A program made the translations under genes and the position numbers. Below are positions 6,890-14,514 of a DNA stretch of 15,473 bases, piece by piece; position 1 is the first letter of the stretch, and each line of letters opens with the position of its first letter. The notes below the pieces were generated by a model. It did not search any database and was not told the DNA's origin. It was given only the letters and a program-made list of their open reading frames with translations. This DNA is from an uncultured Oscillospiraceae bacterium (GTDB lineage: Bacteria > Bacillota > Clostridia > Oscillospirales > Oscillospiraceae): contig CAKTOX010000033.1 of the NCBI GenBank assembly GCA_934590355.1, positions 1 through 15,473 of the forward strand. Reading direction: 5' to 3'.

Positions 6890-7882
6890 TCACTCTGCGA
6901 TGAGCAGCTCGGCTATCTGCACGGCGTTGGTCGCGGCGCCCTTGCGCACCTGATCGCCGCAGCACCAGATGTTGAGCCCGCGCTCGTCGGTCAGGTCATC
7001 GCGGATGCGTCCTACAAAGACGAGATCCTGATTCTGGGTGTCAAGCGGCATGGGGTATTTAAGAGCGCCCAGATCGTCAACGAGCTTCACGCCGGGGGCT
7101 GCCGCAATGACCTCGCGGGCACGCTCGACGGATATCTTCTCCTTGGTTTTCAGGCAGATGGACACGCTGTGGCTGCGCACGACGGGGACGCGCACGCAGG
7201 TGCAGCTCACCTTCAGCTCCGGCAGGTGCATTATGCGTCTGCCCTCGTTTTGCAGCTTCATCTCCTCCGAGGTGTAGCCGTCGCGCTCCTCGCCGCCTAT
7301 CTGCGGAATGACGTTATACGCTATCTGATACGCAAAGACCTTGGGGTCGTAGCTCTCGCCCTTGGCTATCGCCTCGACCTCGCCGAACAGCTCCTTCAGG
7401 CCCGCCGCGCCCGCTCCGGAGACCGCCTGATACGAGGACACGACCATGCTCTCGATAGGCGAAACGGCGTTGAGCGCGTTGACGGCGGTGCAGGATATAA
7501 CAGTGGTGCAGTTGGGGTTTGAGATTATGCCCTTGTGCAGCTTGACGTCCCCGGGGTTTATTTCGGGCACCACGAGCGGCACATCGGGGCAAAGGCGGAA
7601 CGCGCTGGAGTTATCGATGAAAACGGCGCCCGCTGCCTTTATATCCTCGGCAAAGCGCTCTGCGATGTCGTTTTCCGCAGCGCCGAGGACGATGTCGAGA
7701 CCCTCGAAGTTTTCTCTGCACGCCTCGACGACGGTGTGACCGTTAATGACCTTGCCCGCGGAGTTTTTGCTTGCAAGCAGGCGAAGCTCCGCGACAGGGA
7801 AGCTGCGCTCTGCCAGAATGTTCATCATTTCCTGACCGACGGCGCCCGTTGCGCCGAGAATGCCGACGTTGTATTTTTTCAT
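6890..7882 (-). CDS. asd: Aspartate-semialdehyde dehydrogenase
   Basis: It reduces 4-aspartyl phosphate to aspartate 4-semialdehyde using NADPH, the second step of the aspartate pathway, in the cytoplasm. The 330-residue length is typical. Residues 7-16 carry the Rossmann motif GILGATGAVG. The catalytic cysteine is Cys125 in SNPNC, SYQAVSGAG follows at 150-158, and the active-site histidine is probably His238 in RVPVVRSHS. The start is set by a GGTGAGG ribosome-binding site. It is the last gene of the operon, 26 bases after aspartate kinase, and is followed by a strong terminator. All key residues are present. The semialdehyde is the branch point to diaminopimelate/lysine and to homoserine, and the adjacent upstream genes encode the step before it and the homoserine-forming step after it. 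Confidence 0.97.
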   Translation of the reverse strand: MKKYNVGILGATGAVGQEMMNILAERSFPVAELRLLASKNSAGKVINGHTVVEACRENFEGLDIVLGAAENDIAERFAEDIKAAGAVFIDNSSAFRLCPDVPLVVPEINPGDVKLHKGIISNPNCTTVISCTAVNALNAVSPIESMVVSSYQAVSGAGAAGLKELFGEVEAIAKGESYDPKVFAYQIAYNVIPQIGGEERDGYTSEEMKLQNEGRRIMHLPELKVSCTCVRVPVVRSHSVSICLKTKEKISVERAREVIAAAPGVKLVDDLGALKYPMPLDTQNQDLVFVGRIRDDLTDERGLNIWCCGDQVRKGAATNAVQIAELLIAE

Positions 7883-7908
7883 GGTATTACCTCACCTTTC
7901 AAAAAGCC

Positions 7909-9222
7909 TTATTTTACGAAGCTGTTATATAGTACGCGCACGCAGCTCTCAAAATCATCGTTATTTACGCCGACGATTATATTCAGCTCGTCCGGACCCT
8001 GAGAGATCATGCGTATATTGATGCCGTTTTTGCCGAGCGCGGCGAAGATGCGGCCCGAGGTGCCGGGCTGGAACGCCATGCGCCGTCCGACGGCGGCGAT
8101 GACGGAGATGCCGCTCGTTATCTGAATGTTGTCGGGGATAATTTCGTCACGGATCTCGCCCACGATGGAATATATCCTGTCCTTTGCCTTGTCCGCCGAG
8201 ACGACGAAGGAAGCACTGTCGATGCCCGAGGGGGTGTACTCCACGCTCACGCCGTGCTTTTCGCAGATCTCGAGCATTTTTCTCAGCGCGCCCATCTGCG
8301 AGCTCATGCCCGCCTTGGAAACGGTGATGATGGAGAAATTCTTGCGCCCCGCGATGCCGGTTATGAAGCGGTCGTCGATTTCCTCGTCGGGGAAGCTGTC
8401 CATGATGAGCGTGCCTGGGTGGTCGGGCTCGTTCGTGTTGCGGATGTTGAGCGGGATGTTCTTCTCCCTGACGGGGAACACCGCGCCCTCATGCAGCACC
8501 TGCGCGCCCATGTAGCTCAGCTCGCGCAGCTCGTTGTAGGTGATGCGCTCGATGGTGTCGGGGTTTTCGACTATGCGCGGGTCTGCCATGAGTATGCCGG
8601 AAACGTCCGTCCAGTTTTCATACACGTCCGCTCCGAGCGCCGCCGCGGCAAGCGCACCCGTTACGTCGCTGCCGCCGCGGGAGAGAACGCGGATGCTGCC
8701 GTCGGGCATTGCGCCGTAAAAGCCGGGTGTGACTATCTTCCTGCCTGCGGCAAGGCGCTCAAGCTCCGCATAGGAGCGCTCGGTGTCGATGCTGCCGTCA
8801 AAGGAAAACTTCAGCCACAGCTCCGCGTCGAGGAAATCATAGCCGAGGAAGTCCGCCATCAGCAGCGCCGAGAAATATTCTCCGCGCGAAACGAGCTTGT
8901 CCTTGGATATGCCGCTTTCGATCTCGCCGCGCAGCGCCGCGAGCTTTGCGTCAATGTCAACGCCGAGCCCAAGCTGTGCGCAGATCTCGCGGTAGCGCTC
9001 CGCTATCATCTCGAACACCGGATCGCAGCTCACGCCGTATTTCTTGTGCGCATGGCACAGATACAGAAGATCGGTGAGCTTGTGGTCGTCCTTAAATCTC
9101 TTGCCCGCCGCGGACACGACGATGACGCGCCGCGCGGGGTCGGAGGCGATAATTGATTTAACTTTTCTGAACTGGCCCGCGTCCGCCATGGACGAGCCGC
9201 CGAATTTTGCTACCTTAAGCAT
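7909..9222 (-). CDS. Aspartate kinase with two C-terminal ACT domains
   Basis: It phosphorylates aspartate with ATP, the first and usually feedback-controlled step of the aspartate pathway. In the 437-residue product KFGGSS (6-11) is the nucleotide-binding start of the amino-acid kinase fold. SRGEYFSA (112-119), SRGGSD (181-186) and TDVSGI with ADPR (205-216) are conserved active-site segments. The region from about 295 to the end fits two ACT domains that would bind lysine and/or threonine. The start codon lies a single base after the hom stop codon, with only a weak GGGAC site upstream, so its translation probably depends on ribosomes finishing hom. The length and layout match the monofunctional LysC/ThrA-type class; which end product inhibits it cannot be read from the sequence, so I give no symbol. 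Confidence 0.95.
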   Translation of the reverse strand: MLKVAKFGGSSMADAGQFRKVKSIIASDPARRVIVVSAAGKRFKDDHKLTDLLYLCHAHKKYGVSCDPVFEMIAERYREICAQLGLGVDIDAKLAALRGEIESGISKDKLVSRGEYFSALLMADFLGYDFLDAELWLKFSFDGSIDTERSYAELERLAAGRKIVTPGFYGAMPDGSIRVLSRGGSDVTGALAAAALGADVYENWTDVSGILMADPRIVENPDTIERITYNELRELSYMGAQVLHEGAVFPVREKNIPLNIRNTNEPDHPGTLIMDSFPDEEIDDRFITGIAGRKNFSIITVSKAGMSSQMGALRKMLEICEKHGVSVEYTPSGIDSASFVVSADKAKDRIYSIVGEIRDEIIPDNIQITSGISVIAAVGRRMAFQPGTSGRIFAALGKNGINIRMISQGPDELNIIVGVNNDDFESCVRVLYNSFVK

Positions 9223-9223
9223 A

Positions 9224-10363
9224 TTACATCAGTCCCGCGATAAACAGCTCGGGGTCTGCCTCCTTTGCCTTTGCTGCCCAGTCGTGCATCTTCGAGACCG
9301 GCACGGGCATCGTGATGACGCCCTCGCCGCAGTCCTCGACGGACACGGAATCGAGAAAATCGTCGGCGCCGCTGAAGCGGACGTAGTACGGGTGCACCGC
9401 CGCGCCGTTATCCACCGGCACGCTGCGGAAGCTGCGGGTGTAAAAGCTCCTTACGCCGTTCATTATATCGACGCAGTCGGCGACGGCGTTGTACGCGGTG
9501 GGGTAGCGTCCCGCGCCCTGCCCGTAAAAGCTCTCCTTGCCGGTGAGCTCGGTGTCGAAGGAAATGACGTTGCGGTTTGTCGAGACCGCCGCCTCAAGCT
9601 CGCCCGCTGGCACGAAGCAGGGCTCGACGTAGCAGCTCACGCCGCTCGCGCCCTTCTCGCCGAATGCGAGCATCTTGCAGATGCGCCCTCTGCCGTCGGC
9701 CGCCGCGATGTCCGCCGAGGAAACGCTGCGGATTCCGAAAACGGGAACGTCCGCCTCGCAAAGACAGGCGTCGAAGGCGACGTTCGCGGTGATGACCGCC
9801 TTGCGCTGAATGTCGAGACCATCGATATCGGCGGAGGGGTCGGCTTCGGCATAGCCCAGCTCCTGCGCCTGCGCGAGCACCTCGGCAAAGTCCGAGCCGT
9901 CCGTGTGCATAGCGTCGAGAATGAAGTTCGTCGTGCCGTTCATGATGCCGCAAAAGCTCTTGACGCTGTCAAGGCGCTTGACTCTTTCGAGGTTGACCAG
10001 CCACGGTATGCCGCCGCCGACCGCGGGGGTGCAGCGGAACGCCGCGCCGTGCTCCTCGGCAAGCTCGACGAGCTCCTTATAGTAATGTGCAACGAGGTGC
10101 TTATTCGCGGTGACGACGTTTTTTCCCGCCCTGAGCGCGGCGCGGACGTACTCATACGCCGGCAACAGACCGCCCATCACCTCAACGACCGTGTCAACCT
10201 CGTCGTCGTTTAAGATCACGTTTATATCATTGACCGCCTTTTCGCCGAGCTCGGGCTTATCCCTGCGCACGAGAACGTACCTGACCGACATATCCGCGCG
10301 CTTTTCCGCTATCTCCAAAACTCCGCCGCCGACTACTCCGCAGCCCAAAAGTGCAATATTCAT
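9224..10363 (-). CDS. hom: Homoserine dehydrogenase with a shortened C-terminal domain
   Basis: It reduces aspartate semialdehyde to homoserine with NAD(P)H, committing carbon to threonine and methionine. In the 379-residue product GCGVVG (7-12) is the dinucleotide-binding turn, TANKHL (85-90) and GIMNGTTN (139-146) are family motifs, and the signature ADIDGLDIQRK (178-188) contains the catalytic lysine Lys188. PTAYNAVAD lies near 288-296. The remaining 75 or so residues start like an ACT domain (HPYYVRF) but lack the usual D-x-PG-V-L segment and are short. Bacillus Hom is near 430 residues, so feedback control by threonine may be lost or altered. The ATG at 10363 is chosen because the protein then begins right at the Rossmann fold. 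A longer frame upstream reads through the promoter. It is the first gene of the operon. Confidence 0.95.
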   Translation of the reverse strand: MNIALLGCGVVGGGVLEIAEKRADMSVRYVLVRRDKPELGEKAVNDINVILNDDEVDTVVEVMGGLLPAYEYVRAALRAGKNVVTANKHLVAHYYKELVELAEEHGAAFRCTPAVGGGIPWLVNLERVKRLDSVKSFCGIMNGTTNFILDAMHTDGSDFAEVLAQAQELGYAEADPSADIDGLDIQRKAVITANVAFDACLCEADVPVFGIRSVSSADIAAADGRGRICKMLAFGEKGASGVSCYVEPCFVPAGELEAAVSTNRNVISFDTELTGKESFYGQGAGRYPTAYNAVADCVDIMNGVRSFYTRSFRSVPVDNGAAVHPYYVRFSGADDFLDSVSVEDCGEGVITMPVPVSKMHDWAAKAKEADPELFIAGLM

Positions 10364-10391
10364 AGCAATACCCGCCTTTTCGTGTCTTTCA

Positions 10392-10413
10392 CTCAGAAAC
10401 ATATGTTTTTGAG
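10392..10413. promoter_or_regulatory. 22-base palindrome just downstream of the hom promoter
   Basis: The half-sites CTCAGAAACAT and ATGTTTTTGAG are inverted copies with one mismatch. The predicted transcription start is near 10415, so the palindrome covers about +2 to +24 of the transcript. That position fits a repressor operator or an RNA hairpin in the leader. I see no lysine riboswitch, T-box or leader peptide in the short leader. Confidence 0.5.
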
Positions 10414-10421
10414 ATGGGAAC

Positions 10422-10450
10422 ACTATACCACAGCCTACGACGATATGCAA
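10422..10450 (-). promoter_or_regulatory. Promoter of the hom-aspartate kinase-asd operon
   Basis: On the minus strand, TTGCAT (10445-10450) and TATAGT (10422-10427) have a 17-base spacer. Transcription would begin near 10415, about 50 bases before the hom ATG at 10363. The match is strong and no competing promoter is seen. Confidence 0.75.
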
Positions 10451-10704
10451 GCCTTTTCGACAATTTTCATGTAAAAAAGCCACAATTGCGGCGTGCGCAA
10501 ACAGTGCAATATGCCGAAAACGCAAAAGCTGTCGAAATTTGCAAAAATTGCGGATCGCGATTTTGCAACCACATATAGTCCAAAATTGCAAAATAGGCGG
10601 AACATCTTGCATCGGAGGGCGAAATTTTGTTGTAATTTCGTAAGAATTTAATTAGATTGCGAATTATTTTGCATATTCCGACTCGCAAAATTTCATATTT
10701 GGTC
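10451..10704. other. Divergent intergenic region with repeated TGCAAAAT boxes
   Basis: This AT-rich spacer lies between the hom promoter and the TRAP promoter; no gene is seen. The octamer TGCAAAAT occurs exactly three times in either orientation (10560-10567, 10587-10594, 10666-10673), with near matches at 10540-10547 and 10684-10691. An inverted repeat, CGAAATT/AATTTCG with a 7-base gap, lies at 10620-10640. These could be binding sites for a regulator or may reflect base composition. Confidence 0.4.
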
Positions 10705-10733
10705 TTGAAAAGGAGTGCGCTCGGGTGTATAAT
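10705..10733 (+). promoter_or_regulatory. Promoter of the TAXI TRAP transporter genes
   Basis: TTGAAA (10705-10710), a 17-base spacer, and a perfect TATAAT (10728-10733). The start of transcription would be near 10740, leaving a leader of about 65 bases that ends in a strong AGGAGG ribosome-binding site. Confidence 0.8.
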
Positions 10734-10804
10734 GCGCCTGTAATGAGTTTCGGATGAAACATATTCAGGGAGAAAAATTTTCACAGATAACAGGAGGAAA
10801 AAAC

Positions 10805-11782
10805 ATGAAACGTTTCATAGCAATGCTTCTCGCACTCGTTATGGTATTCGCGCTTTGCGCCTGCGGCGACGGCGGAGATAACAAGGATCCCGCAACTTCC
10901 GATGACGGCAAGGCAAATCTCGACTTCGTCACCGGCGGCGAGCAGGGCACCTACTTCGCCTTCGGCACCGTGCTTGCACAGCAGGTTTCCGATAAGACCG
11001 CCACTAAGGTCACCGCTGTCGCCAGCAACGGCTCCCAGGCAAACGTTGAGGACCTCGCCGGCGGCGCCGCTCAGCTCGGCTTTGTCCAGTCCGACGTTCT
11101 CAGCTATGCATATAACGGCGAAAAGCTCTTCACCGATAAGGTTTCCGACATCCGCGTAGTTGCGGCTCTGTACATGGAGCAGGTCCAGATCGTCACCCTT
11201 AACAAGGACATCAAGAGCGTTGCCGACCTCAAGGGCAAGACCGTTTCCATCGGCGCAAAGGGCTCGGGCGTTTACTTCAACGCACTCGACATTCTCGGCG
11301 CATACGGCCTTTCCGAGAGCGACATCAAGGCTGAGTACCTCAACTTCGGCGACTCCACCGACAGCCTCAAGGACGGCAAGATCGACGCTGCATTCGTCGT
11401 CGCAGGCGCTCCCACCCCCGCCGTTCAGGACCTGAGCACCGGCAAGCAGGTTTACCTCGTCTCCCTCGACAAGGAGCACGTTGACAACCTTATCAAGACC
11501 AGCCCCTACTACAAGGAGTACACCATCGCCAAGGAAGTTTACAACACTCCCGAGGACGTGACCACCGTCGCAGTCGCAGCAGTTGTCATCGCCCGCAGCG
11601 ATGTTTCCGATGCGGCTATCTACAACTTCGTTTCCGCTATCTTCAATAACATCGACGAGATCGGCCACGCAAAGAAGGCAGAGCTGAGCCTCGACTTCGC
11701 CGCATCCATCTCCGACGTGCCCTACCACCCCGGCGCTGCCAAGTACTTCGCCGAGAAGGACATCACCGTAAAGACCGCATAA
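10805..11782 (+). CDS. TAXI family TRAP transporter solute-binding lipoprotein
   Basis: This is the extracellular substrate receptor of a TRAP-T uptake system. Residues 1-20 are a lipoprotein signal with lipobox LCAC (lipidated Cys20), followed by a short Gly/Asp linker. The mature domain opens with FVTGGEQGTYFAFG, the characteristic TAXI start, and includes KDIKSVADLKGKTVSIGAKGS-like receptor sequence near 125-150 and GKIDAAFVVAGAPTPAV near 188-205. The 325-residue length is typical. The ATG at 10805 is chosen because AGGAGG lies about 7 bases upstream; an in-frame ATG at 10754 would put 17 residues before the signal peptide. Lysine is almost always AAG and most codons end in C, stronger bias than in neighbouring genes, which suggests high expression. 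The permease lies downstream. TAXI receptors studied so far bind dicarboxylate or amino-acid-like ligands; the substrate here is unknown. Confidence 0.95.
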   Translation: MKRFIAMLLALVMVFALCACGDGGDNKDPATSDDGKANLDFVTGGEQGTYFAFGTVLAQQVSDKTATKVTAVASNGSQANVEDLAGGAAQLGFVQSDVLSYAYNGEKLFTDKVSDIRVVAALYMEQVQIVTLNKDIKSVADLKGKTVSIGAKGSGVYFNALDILGAYGLSESDIKAEYLNFGDSTDSLKDGKIDAAFVVAGAPTPAVQDLSTGKQVYLVSLDKEHVDNLIKTSPYYKEYTIAKEVYNTPEDVTTVAVAAVVIARSDVSDAAIYNFVSAIFNNIDEIGHAKKAELSLDFAASISDVPYHPGAAKYFAEKDITVKTA

Positions 11783-11820
11783 TTTTAACGGCACCTTAAC
11801 GGCATAGTATTGTATAATCA

Positions 11821-11851
11821 GATGACTACGGCTCATACTGCCGTAGTCATC
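11821..11851 (+). other. Stable hairpin between the TRAP receptor and permease genes
   Basis: The perfect 12-base arms GATGACTACGGC (11821-11832) and GCCGTAGTCATC (11840-11851) enclose a 7-base loop. There is no T-run after the stem, so it is not a standard terminator. It lies 38 bases after the receptor stop and well before the permease start. Two weaker inverted repeats follow, AAAACAC/GTGTTTT at about 11889-11906 and GCTCAA/TTGAGC at about 11914-11930. The likely role is to stabilise the receptor mRNA end or limit readthrough, giving more receptor than permease. Confidence 0.7.
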
Positions 11852-11968
11852 GTGATTTACGCTGATGCTTCGTTATATCGCAACCACACTAAAAACACAC
11901 CGGTGTTTTATTGAGCTCAAAGCTCTTGAGCCGAACAAAGCACCGGAAGGAAAGGATTGTTGTCCCGT

Positions 11969-13984
11969 ATGGCCCTGTTTAAGAAAAAAGACCCCACGCC
12001 TCCGGCAGAGGAAGTAAAGGCCGCCGCCGAGGAAGTCTCGGACGAGCCCGTTTCCGCCGCCGAGGTCGAGGAGGTCATGAAGAAATACGACCGCGAGTCG
12101 AATACCCGCGTCTGGACGGGCGTGCCGCAGAAGGTCATTCAGATCGTCATGGCGCTGTTCTCGCTCTACTGCATCTATTCGACCCTGTGGAGCACCGCCT
12201 CGCTCGAAATTCGCCTGATGATATTCCTCGGCTGCGTCACGATCATGGGCTACCTGTATTACCCCATGAGCAAGCACCATGTCCGCGAGAACTACATTCC
12301 GTGGTTTGACTGGCTCATCATGGTAGTGGGCGCCGCCTGCTTCTTCTACTATGCGTTCAACTTCGACTCCATCATCAAGGTGCTCACGAGCGCGAGCAAG
12401 ATGACCCCGCAGTTTATCGTCATCGGCATCGTCGGCATCCTGTGCCTTGTCGAGCTGTGCCGCCGCTGCGTCGGCGTTCCCATTCTGTGCGTCGTCGGCG
12501 CTCTGCTTATCTACACCTTCTGGAGCATGCTCAGCAAGGGCATGCCCGTAAAGCTCGTGTTCGGCAGAGTTGTCTACACCCTGTTCTACGGCACCGGCGG
12601 CGTTATCGGCACCCCCATCAACGTCTGCGCGAAGTTCATTGTTGTGTTCATCGTATTCGGCGCGTTCCTTGAGCGCACCGGCATTGCGAAGTTCTTCATC
12701 GACCTTGCAAACAAGCTCGCCGGCGCATCCTCCGGCGGCCCCGCTAAGGTCGCGGTCATATCCTCGGCACTGTGCGGCATGGTGTCCGGCTCCTCGGTCG
12801 GCAACACCGTCACCACGGGCTCCGTCACCATTCCCATGATGAAAAAGACCGGCTACAAGCCCGAGTTCGCGGGCGCGGTCGAGGCTGCCGCCTCCACCGG
12901 CGGTCAGATAATGCCCCCCATCATGGGCGCTGCGGCGTTCCTCATGGCAGAGTATCTGAGTATGCCCTACGGCGAGATCGCGCTCAAGGCGATCCTCCCC
13001 GCGTTCCTGTACTTTGCGGGCATCTTCGTCGCCGTCCACCTCGAAGCAAAGAAGCTCGGACTCAAGGGCGTCTCGCGCAGTGAGATGGTGCCCGGCAAGG
13101 AGCTGCTGTCCAAGTGCTACCTGCTTGCACCGATAATCCTTCTGATCGTTCTGGTCAGCCTTAACGTCTACACCATGCAGAAGGCTGCCGCGCTGTCGAT
13201 CATCGCAGCCATCGTCGTCGGCGTCCTCAATGCCGACAGCCGCCTGACTCCCGCGAAGTTCCTCGAGGCTCTCGAGGCCGGCGGCAAGGGCACTATAACC
13301 GTCGCCGTCGCCTGCTCCATGGCGGGCGTCATCGCCGGCTGCATCACAGTAACCGGTCTTGCCTCCAAGCTCATAACCGCGATCGTCGCCCTGTCCGGCA
13401 ACACGTTAATCATCGGTCTGTTCCTGACCATGCTCTGCTGCATCATCCTCGGCATGGGCGTGCCCACGACCGCGAACTACTGCATCATGGCCGCCACCTG
13501 CGCGCCTATCCTCGCAAAGCTCGGCGTGCCCGACGTTGCGGCGCACTTCTTCGTGTTCTACTTCGGCATCGTCGCCGATATAACCCCGCCTGTCGCCCTC
13601 GCGGCATATGCCGGCAGCGCAATAGCCAAGTCAAACCCGATGAAAACGGGCATCAATGCGACAAAGCTCGCCATCGCCGCGTTCATCGTCCCCTACGTTT
13701 TCGCGTACAGCCCCGAAATGCTGTTTGTTAACGTCGAAAGCTGGGTCGACGTCGTCACCATCTGCCTGAGCGCAATGCTCGGCATCTACGGCGTCGCCGC
13801 GGGTCTCAACGGCTTCGTCAAGCGCCACCTCAACTGGCTGCTGCGCGTGCTGATGATAGTCGGCGGCCTGACCCTCATCATCCCCGGCTGGCAGACCGAC
13901 CTCATCGGACTTATCCTCGTCGGCGGCATCACCGCTTATGAGTTTATAAAGGCCAAGCAGGAGCATAACGCCGCCGTCGCGTAA
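11969..13984 (+). CDS. TRAP transporter permease, fused small and large subunits (TAXI-associated QM type)
   Basis: This is the membrane component of the TAXI TRAP transporter, importing its substrate with a cation gradient. The 671-residue protein begins with a charged cytoplasmic tail of about 50 residues. Membrane segments follow from about 54, first the four-helix DctQ-like part, then the DctM-like part. Conserved DctM features are GMVSGSSVGNTVTTGSV, AAASTGGQIMPPIMGAA, ILGMGVPTTANYCIMA and FGIVADITPPVALAAYAGS. The length agrees with the TRAP fused-permease family. The start is uncertain. ATG at 11969 is preferred, with AAAGGA about 12 bases upstream. In-frame TTG codons at 11957 and 11960 lie close to the same purine-rich stretch. 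It is the partner of the receptor gene upstream, separated by a hairpin, and a terminator follows. Confidence 0.95.
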   Translation: MALFKKKDPTPPAEEVKAAAEEVSDEPVSAAEVEEVMKKYDRESNTRVWTGVPQKVIQIVMALFSLYCIYSTLWSTASLEIRLMIFLGCVTIMGYLYYPMSKHHVRENYIPWFDWLIMVVGAACFFYYAFNFDSIIKVLTSASKMTPQFIVIGIVGILCLVELCRRCVGVPILCVVGALLIYTFWSMLSKGMPVKLVFGRVVYTLFYGTGGVIGTPINVCAKFIVVFIVFGAFLERTGIAKFFIDLANKLAGASSGGPAKVAVISSALCGMVSGSSVGNTVTTGSVTIPMMKKTGYKPEFAGAVEAAASTGGQIMPPIMGAAAFLMAEYLSMPYGEIALKAILPAFLYFAGIFVAVHLEAKKLGLKGVSRSEMVPGKELLSKCYLLAPIILLIVLVSLNVYTMQKAAALSIIAAIVVGVLNADSRLTPAKFLEALEAGGKGTITVAVACSMAGVIAGCITVTGLASKLITAIVALSGNTLIIGLFLTMLCCIILGMGVPTTANYCIMAATCAPILAKLGVPDVAAHFFVFYFGIVADITPPVALAAYAGSAIAKSNPMKTGINATKLAIAAFIVPYVFAYSPEMLFVNVESWVDVVTICLSAMLGIYGVAAGLNGFVKRHLNWLLRVLMIVGGLTLIIPGWQTDLIGLILVGGITAYEFIKAKQEHNAAVA

Positions 13985-14000
13985 CAAAACACAAAACGTC

Positions 14001-14039
14001 AAAAAACTCGGAAACACACCTCGTGTTCCCGAGTTTTTT
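14001..14039 (+). terminator. Rho-independent terminator of the TRAP operon
   Basis: Arms of 17 bases (14001-14017 and 14023-14039) pair with one mismatch around a 5-base loop. The second arm ends in six T. It starts 17 bases after the permease stop codon. Confidence 0.88.
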
Positions 14040-14099
14040 ATGGCGCTCTGCTCGCCGCAGGGGCAATGGCGCTACGGACAATGGCGCAAGCTTTAACTG

Positions 14100-14188
14100 C
14101 GGTGTCACGGTAACGGACTGCAACGGTTTTGTCGTTATTTTCGATACCGTGCCACCGCAATATGCGTATCGGTACAATCCAAAGGCGC
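14100..14188 (-). repeat. Repeat family copy C (right island)
   Basis: Read on the minus strand from 14188, it starts GCGCCTTTGGATTGTA, identical over 16 bases to the start of copy D at 14333-14348 on the plus strand. It continues CCGATACGCATATTGCGG and ends near GCAACGGTTTTGTCG (plus strand 14120-14134), the counterpart of CGACAAAACCGTTGC in copy A. Further sequence to about 14040 is probably part of the same element or a decayed neighbour. No gene is present. Confidence 0.72.
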
Positions 14189-14330
14189 ACTGCCCCCACG
14201 GCAGTGGCGGGCGAGCAATGCTCGCCCCTACGATGTTGCCGTGACTGCCGACTAAGACCGCACCAACGCCTCCCTTGTGCAAAGGGAGGTGGCTTGAGCA
14301 AAGAGAAAGCCGGAGGGATTGTTCTTTTAA
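14188..14330. repeat. Triple-palindrome block, right copy
   Basis: CACTGCC/GGCAGTG (14188-14206) is followed by GGGCGAGCAATGCTCGCCC (14209-14227) and a 21-base hairpin with CCTCCCTT/AAGGGAGG arms (14269-14289). It ends with the tail GCCGGAGGGATTGTT. The last two palindromes and the tail match the left copy at 4446-4560 in sequence, order and orientation. The middle palindrome of the left copy has decayed here. Confidence 0.8.
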
Positions 14331-14332
14331 TA

Positions 14333-14484
14333 GCGCCTTTGGATTGTATGAATACTTCTATTCTGTCAGCCCGAAGCTGTTATTCCGACAAAAACGTTGC
14401 TGCTTCGCTCTACGATAGTGCGATGCAGATATTGTTTCCTCCGCATTTTTGTAACCGTGCTACCGCAATAACCGTATCCGTAGC
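14333..14484 (+). repeat. Repeat family copy D (right island)
   Basis: The left half (14333-14403) runs in the plus direction like copy A, starting GCGCCTTTGGATTGTA and ending CCGACAAAAACGTTGCTGC. The right half (14402-14484) aligns over 83 bases with copy B. Read from its right end on the minus strand it resembles the head of copy C, so copy D is itself an imperfect inverted repeat. Confidence 0.72.
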
Positions 14485-14514
14485 TGCGTTAAAGCGGGAA
14501 CAAAACACGAGCCC

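Noticed and set aside
10364..10612. Upstream extension of hom to a start at 10612
   Set aside because: The extra 83 residues have no family similarity and would be encoded across the strong promoter at 10422-10450. The ATG at 10363 begins exactly at the Rossmann fold.
11805..11816. TATAAT-like sequence considered as an internal promoter for the TRAP permease
   Set aside because: No acceptable -35 hexamer exists at 16-18 bases upstream, and it lies directly before the strong hairpin.
10781..11836. 351-codon frame on the minus strand opposite the TAXI receptor gene
   Set aside because: It is a mirror of the biased codon use of the receptor gene; it has no ribosome-binding site and crosses the receptor's own start and the intergenic hairpin.
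11873..13039. 388-codon frame on the minus strand opposite the TRAP permease
   Set aside because: It is a charged, His/Asp/Arg-rich shadow of a membrane protein gene with no domain features.
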